Below the pieces are notes generated by a model. That model was given only the letters and a program-made list of their open reading frames with translations, was not told the DNA's origin and did not search any database. A program made the translations under genes and the position numbers. DNA of 64,000 nucleotides from Erythrocercus mccallii. Its lineage: Eukaryota > Chordata > Aves > Passeriformes > Dicruridae. Below are positions 62,001-64,000 of the stretch, piece after piece. Every line of letters begins with the position of its first letter. The stretch's first letter is position 1. The stretch lies in NCBI GenBank assembly GCA_013397435.1, contig VZRG01002010.1:30209-94208 (forward strand), written 5' to 3'.

Positions 62001-63354
62001 AACTTCTTTAACATGAAAATTTTGCTTTTTCAAAAGTCTTATTTATTTTTCTATTACTAGATTATAAATTGTTATATGCTTATGTTTTGAAACTATCATA
62101 AAATTACCATGAGTTTCGGTAGTGCTAAACATTATTCTTAAGGGTGTTTTGGCTACTGAAAAGAAGTTGCAAAGCAAACTTCGCACTTTTCATTATGAAG
62201 TAGGTGGCAGAAAAATAGATATAACAAAATTGTTTGGCAAAGAAATCAACTACAGTGCAATTGAGGTGTTCTCAAAAATACCAGATTTATCTGAGCCCAT
62301 ATTTACTTAAATGATTCAACTCTGTATATGATTACACTGTTTATTATCATTGTGATCTCTGACAGAGAAAATGCAGTGACATATTTTAGAAATGATCTGT
62401 AAATTGTTTTCTGACCTATTTCATTTTCATTGAAAGAATTTCTACTCTTTTGTCTGCACATTGAGGAATGCCTGTCATGTTTTTTTTCTACAGATCCCTT
62501 TGATTTGAACCACAATCTTGGAGCTGGATTGTCAAGAAAAAGTAAGTCTTCTGTTAACAATTTCAGTTACAAAGTGAAGATATTGTCTTGGCTATTATTT
62601 TACATTCTAGTTTTCTAATTTGGTATTTAAATGATGATTTAAGTTTGGTTGTTTTTTTTCTTCCACAGTGACAAATTTTATAATGAAGGCTTTTATCAAT
62701 GGCAGAAGGTTATTTGGTACCCCTGTAAAAATATTTCCTAAAGAGTACCCATCAAAAATGGTAAGTTCTTCTAAGAGGAGTATGTATGTGCTCTTTGACA
62801 TATAATTTAGTCTTTGCAGGACTACGGTTACACTCACTGTAAGCTCTTTCTCCTAAATTTCCACACTATTCTAAAAATCTTTTTGGGAGTTACTGCTGAG
62901 TACTGTTTTAATGTTACTTGTATGTAAAATATTTTGCAAAATATTAGTCAAATCAAGAGTTTCATTGTATCGATTTATGTATTTTAATCCAAATCAAAAC
63001 CAGCTTAGCATTTCTTAAAACTGGAGTTTTAAGAACAGTGTGCAAACCTAGTGGTGAGTACGGCTGCCTGTCAAAGAAGAGGTCAGTAGCCAGTTAAGTC
63101 ATTAGGTCTTTCAGGGTTCAGCTACACGCTCCAAGTTTATTCTTTTCTATAGCTCTTACTGCTGTTCTAACACTTCTGTATCTGTCTTGATATCCAAGTG
63201 TTTGGATTTTCATTTTAAATATATGATTTCTTCTACAGGAGTACTTTTTTGATCCTGAGGTACTAACAGAAGGAGAATTGGCACCAAATGATAGGTGCTG
63301 CAGAACTTGTGGTAAAATTGGCCATTTCATGAAAGATTGTCCCATGAGACGAAA
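40526..63354 (+). CDS. TUT7: TUT7 terminal uridylyltransferase, 24 coding exons, 3' end outside window
   Basis: Known role: TUT7 (ZCCHC6) is a cytoplasmic enzyme that adds uridines to the 3' ends of RNA. It acts on pre-let-7 (mono-uridylation, or oligo-uridylation with LIN28) and on short-tailed mRNAs, marking them for decay. Seen here: 24 exons with GT/AG borders whose phases all join, giving about 1364 residues; the vertebrate protein is about 1500, so roughly 130 are missing past the right edge. Domain order: C2H2 finger (C235, C238, H251, H257); inactive nucleotidyltransferase with PAP-associated domain (about 265-590); acidic linker (about 610-950); CCHC knuckle (C965, C968, H973, C978); active nucleotidyltransferase with the GSS motif at 1046-1048 and D1058, D1060, D1119; PAP-associated domain (about 1200-1280); CCHC knuckle (C1347, C1350, H1355, C1360). 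The paralogue TUT4 is the only real alternative. The N-terminal sequence and the single finger followed by a GPVIDESVLS motif fit TUT7 better. No in-frame stop or frameshift was seen. Confidence 0.96.
42700..43330 (+). repeat. Old, diverged CR1 LINE remnant in TUT7 intron 2
   Basis: The stretch around 42836-42865 (CAGTACTCTGTCCAGTTTTGG) matches the CR1 pattern for the end of ORF2, and 43175-43330 resembles the CR1 3' region ending in a TTGAGGTCCCTTC motif. It is much more decayed than the other copies, with no usable frame. The boundaries are approximate. Confidence 0.55.
44558..44575. repeat. Perfect 18-base palindrome in TUT7 intron 2
   Basis: ATTATTACCGGTAATAAT is its own reverse complement. 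No second copy is seen nearby. Confidence 0.9.
45093..45268 (+). CDS. TUT7: TUT7 exon 3
   Basis: Acceptor TTACAAG at 45092 joins phase 1 to give E then MKKLKK. Codes for a basic stretch rich in K and R followed by the conserved GPVIDESVLS and KELLGLQQAEERLKRD motifs (to residue 223). Ends in phase 0 with a weak donor, GTGCCA. Confidence 0.95.
45803..45919 (+). CDS. TUT7: TUT7 exon 4: C2H2 zinc finger
   Basis: 39 codons, phase 0 at both ends (residues 224-262). Contains C235-x2-C238-x12-H251-x5-H257, the N-terminal C2H2-like finger of TUT7/TUT4. In the family this part supports RNA and LIN28/let-7 recognition. Donor GTGAGT is strong. Confidence 0.96.
46622..46799 (+). CDS. TUT7: TUT7 exon 5
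   Basis: Residues 263-321 plus one base. Contains the PPPTPSQIQAIG motif and the helix before the first nucleotidyltransferase fold (VVQEFGL...). Acceptor TGAAAG at 46621; donor GTATTA; ends in phase 1. Confidence 0.95.
47267..47355 (+). CDS. TUT7: TUT7 exon 6: degenerate nucleotidyltransferase motif
   Basis: Residues 322-351. Has the fold signature LYGSSYSRFGF (GSS at 329-331) followed by SDINID. The second metal-binding aspartate of an active enzyme is replaced by N343, so this module cannot bind the catalytic metals normally. That matches the known inactive N-terminal module of TUT4/TUT7. Donor GTAAGT, phase 0. Confidence 0.96.
48300..48351 (+). CDS. TUT7: TUT7 exon 7
   Basis: 52-base exon, residues 352-368 plus one base (MTQPDVLLLVQESL). 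Acceptor TTGACAG, donor GTAAGA, ends in phase 1. Confidence 0.94.
50065..50134 (+). CDS. TUT7: TUT7 exon 8
   Basis: 70-base exon ending in phase 2, coding DADFHARIPVVVCREKQ. The acceptor CCACTTAG is good. The donor AAAG|GTCTCG is weak beyond the GT, which makes this exon a candidate for variable splicing; skipping it would shift the frame. Confidence 0.94.
50996..51122 (+). CDS. TUT7: TUT7 exon 9
   Basis: Residues 392-434. Contains CKVSAGNENACL where an active enzyme carries a V-D-I-S strand: K397 sits where the third catalytic aspartate should be. Ends with IAFRYWAK at donor GTGAGA, phase 0. Confidence 0.95.
51856..51975 (+). CDS. TUT7: TUT7 exon 10
   Basis: 40 codons, residues 435-474, phase 0 at both ends. 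Codes DRPEEGGLSPYVFALM and FFLQQRREPFLPVYLGSW, the central helices of the first catalytic-like module. Donor GTATGT. Confidence 0.95.
51976..53891 (+). other. TUT7: TUT7 intron 10 with antisense CR1
   Basis: 1.9-kb intron. Its second half is almost entirely the CR1 copy listed separately; the rest is AT-rich unique sequence. Confidence 0.9.
52789..53715 (-). repeat. CR1 LINE fragment, antisense in TUT7 intron 10
   Basis: Read on the - strand this is the 3' part of CR1: the end of the reverse transcriptase ORF, with GGCTGAACAAGCCCAGCTCC (52998-53017 on the + strand) being the reverse of the usual CR1 block, and the tail at about 52790 (CAGAATTACAGAATT). About 0.93 kb, truncated at its 5' end as is normal for CR1. 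The open frames on either strand here are CR1 debris. Confidence 0.85.
53892..54023 (+). CDS. TUT7: TUT7 exon 11
   Basis: 44 codons, residues 475-518, phase 0 at both ends, so skipping it would keep the frame. Codes a variable, polar loop after IGGFSLNKL. The donor GCAAG|GTCTGA is weak downstream of the GT. The preceding intron holds an antisense CR1 element ending about 175 bases upstream. Confidence 0.93.
54762..54942 (+). CDS. TUT7: TUT7 exon 12: first PAP-associated domain
   Basis: Residues 519-578 plus one base. Contains PIGQLWLELLRFYALEF, the hallmark of the PAP/25A-associated domain, then VISIRLKEPVSRELKDWPKKRIAVE. Ends in phase 1 at donor GTATAT. Confidence 0.96.
55294..56435 (+). 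CDS. TUT7: TUT7 exon 13: large acidic linker exon
   Basis: 1142 bases, residues 579-959. Opens with DPYSVKRNVARTLNSQ, the end of the first PAP-associated domain and a conserved block (YILHCLRATYKYFALPHK), then becomes poorly conserved and acidic, with runs such as EDEEEEEEHE and SDDEEEEEE. It ends just before the first CCHC knuckle. In the family this linker is flexible and joins the inactive and active modules. The open frame runs 103 bases upstream of the acceptor (TTTACTAG, 55293), but that part is intron. Confidence 0.95.
56561..56711 (+). CDS. TUT7: TUT7 exon 14: CCHC zinc knuckle 1
   Basis: Residues 960-1009 plus one base. The knuckle CSLCKREGHLKNDC (C965, C968, H973, C978) is complete. 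It is followed by DPLPPLPPKF and DQVCVQCY, leading into the active catalytic module. Donor GTAAGT, phase 1. Confidence 0.96.
57411..57497 (+). CDS. TUT7: TUT7 exon 15
   Basis: Codes residues 1010-1038: IVEDQAREHIKQSLEIFIRQDF, the helix before the active site. Long pyrimidine tract before acceptor TAAAG; donor GTAATT, phase 1. Confidence 0.95.
58355..58455 (+). CDS. TUT7: TUT7 exon 16: active-site aspartates
   Basis: Residues 1039-1072. Contains FGSSKNGFGFKQSDLDIC: the GSS motif at 1046-1048 and both metal-binding aspartates, D1058 and D1060. These match the residues known to be essential in the vertebrate enzyme, so the second module should be active. Donor GTAGGT, phase 0. Confidence 0.97.
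58960..59017 (+). CDS. TUT7: TUT7 exon 17
   Basis: 58-base exon, residues 1073-1091 plus one base (GLDCIRIIEDLAKLLKKQS). Acceptor GTCTTAG, donor GTAACT, phase 1. Confidence 0.94.
59723..59826 (+). CDS. TUT7: TUT7 exon 18: third catalytic aspartate
   Basis: Residues 1092-1126. Contains TTAKVPIVKF and GLEVDISLYN, supplying D1119, the third metal-binding residue, on its usual strand. Donor GTAAGG, phase 0. Confidence 0.96.
60863..60952 (+). CDS. TUT7: TUT7 exon 19
   Basis: 30 codons, residues 1127-1156 (ALHNTRLLSSYAAIDPRVKY and CYTMKVFTK), helices that bind the nucleotide and RNA 3' end in this family. Phase 0 at both ends; donor GTAAGT. Confidence 0.95.
61041..61154 (+). CDS. TUT7: TUT7 exon 20
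   Basis: 38 codons, residues 1157-1194. Contains GDASRGSLSSYAYTLM and VLYFLQQRNPPVIPVLQE, part of the UTP-binding pocket in related enzymes. The preceding intron is only 88 bases. Phase 0; donor GTATGG. Confidence 0.95.
61261..61338 (+). CDS. TUT7: TUT7 exon 21
   Basis: 26 codons, residues 1195-1220 (IYKEPKKPEILIDGWNVYFF...). Phase 0 at both ends; acceptor CTTTCAG, donor GTGAGT. Confidence 0.95.
61431..61503 (+). repeat. Short LTR-like scrap in TUT7 intron 21
   Basis: The stretch TGTGGTTTAACCCCAGCTGG followed by an ACCACACAGCC block resembles the start of a common avian ERVL-type LTR. Only about 70 bases remain. The identification rests on pattern memory, so confidence is moderate. Confidence 0.5.
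61792..61969 (+). CDS. TUT7: TUT7 exon 22: second PAP-associated domain
   Basis: Residues 1221-1279 plus one base. Contains GKNTESAGQLWLGLLRFYTE and FDFKEHVICIRRKNLLTTF, the PAP-associated domain of the active module. Donor GTAAAA, phase 1. Confidence 0.96.
62113..62310 (+). other. Unexplained open frame inside TUT7 intron 22
   Basis: A frame of 65 codons is open from 62113 to the TAA at 62308-62310. Its translation (with KLRTFHYEVGGRKIDITKLF in the middle) has a balanced amino-acid composition unlike the surrounding AT-rich intron. It does not match TUT7: the known protein passes directly from exon 22 to exon 23. The candidate acceptor CTTAAG would join exon 22 out of frame with an immediate stop. 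It could be a retroposed fragment or chance. Product not recognised. Confidence 0.3.
62494..62541 (+). CDS. TUT7: TUT7 exon 23
   Basis: 48-base exon coding DPFDLNHNLGAGLSRK. It joins exon 22 in phase 1 and leaves one base for the M that opens exon 24. Donor GTAAGT. Confidence 0.95.
62669..62760 (+). CDS. TUT7: TUT7 exon 24
   Basis: Codes TNFIMKAFINGRRLFGTPVK and PKEYPSKM, up to residue 1326, phase 0. Acceptor TTCCACAG, donor GTAAGT. Confidence 0.95.
63239..63354 (+). CDS. TUT7: TUT7 exon 25: CCHC zinc knuckle 2, last exon in window
   Basis: Residues 1327-1364 plus two bases. Contains EYFFDPEVLTEGELAPNDR and the knuckle CRTCGKIGHFMKDC (C1347, C1350, H1355, C1360). Ends in phase 2 at donor GTGAGT. 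The following exons are past base 64000. Confidence 0.96.
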
Positions 63355-64000
63355 GTGAGTATAGTATTGGCAGCTTTGTGTGGATTTTTTCCTTAGGTTT
63401 GTGTAGGAAAGATTAGGACAGTAATGCTAAAGCAAAACTTGTACCTGCTGCAGATTACTTCATGAACCTGAATTAAATTTAACATGTATCAGTACCTCTT
63501 TTGGCAGTGATGAATAGTGTTGCTGCAGAACTGTTAAAGTATCAATGCTGACTCTCCACTTCATTATACAGGAAAGGACTAGTCAAAGAGAATCTAAGTA
63601 TTCAGCAGAGCTGAATAACTGTGCTGTGAAAGGCACTCTGTACCTTTTATATTTTTATTTATTTAATAGCTTCTACTACCAGAATTTTGCTGCTCCTAGC
63701 AAGACACGATTTGGTCAAGCTCTCAGAATCATGCAATTCCTATCAAAAGCAAGGCAAGAATGTCACAGCATTATTTTTCATAAGCACACATGTATGAGAA
63801 CAATGTCCTGTTTTACATCCAAGGAATGCTTCCTGTCCCTGATAGCCATGTCCAGTATTCAGCGACTCTCTTGGGGCAACAAATGAATGGCTAAATTACT
63901 TTTGCTGCTCTTTCTTTTATGAAACCCATCCTTTAATTTTGATTTTAGTTAAGACAAAGTTCTTTAAATGAAATCTTGAAAACCTTTAGGCTCACTAGTA
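63355..64000 (+). other. TUT7: TUT7 intron 25, cut by the window edge
   Basis: Intronic sequence after the last visible exon. An open frame at 63545-63886 has no similarity to TUT7 and no suitable acceptor in phase 2. I see no further exon. Confidence 0.75.

Noticed and set aside
63545..63886. 113-codon frame in the last intron
   Set aside because: No similarity to the TUT7 C-terminal region, which is basic with a further CCHC knuckle, and no acceptor fitting phase 2.

Overview
This is a piece of a bird genome. The evidence is at least six CR1 LINE remnants that end in the typical avian tail (runs like GATTCTGTGATTCT), avian-type retroviral LTRs, short introns and a CpG-island promoter. The LTR types make a songbird (passerine) the most likely source, but that is inference. 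In birds this gene normally lies on chromosome Z; that also comes from family knowledge and cannot be read from the window.

The only protein-coding gene I can support is TUT7 (ZCCHC6), a terminal uridylyltransferase, on the + strand. Its CpG island and probable first, non-coding exon lie at about 38400-39240. Coding begins at ATG 40526. I placed 24 coding exons between 40526 and 63354; all have GT/AG borders and every reading phase closes. They encode about 1364 residues. The last part (the basic tail and third zinc knuckle known from other vertebrates, roughly 130 residues) lies beyond the right edge. The layout is: N-terminal C2H2 finger, a nucleotidyltransferase module that has lost its catalytic residues, a long acidic linker in one 1142-base exon, a CCHC knuckle, an intact nucleotidyltransferase module, and a second CCHC knuckle.

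Bases 1 to about 38350 are intergenic, with no exon I can defend, which fits a gene desert upstream of TUT7. They hold a 300-base pyrimidine tract at the left edge, a cytosine-poor G/T tract, CR1 pieces (about 1153, 12763, 22590-25030, 26690-27655, 28500-29690, 37870-38345), a decayed retroviral pol region (about 30480-32570) and a cluster of LTRs between 32760 and 36310. Two insertions show clear target-site duplications (34600-35309 with GCTGC; 35571-36084 with GTAGCT inside an older LTR). A third LTR (22757-23459) splits a CR1 copy. The introns of TUT7 carry an old CR1 (about 42700-43330), an antisense CR1 (52789-53715) and a short LTR-like scrap (61431-61503).

I found no tRNA, rRNA, CRISPR array or bacterial-type operon, and no convincing new biological system. 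The most useful observations are the nested LTR architecture, the inverted repeat at 33243/34235, a CR1 that ends beside the TUT7 promoter, a short upstream ORF in the likely first exon, and an unexplained open frame inside a TUT7 intron.
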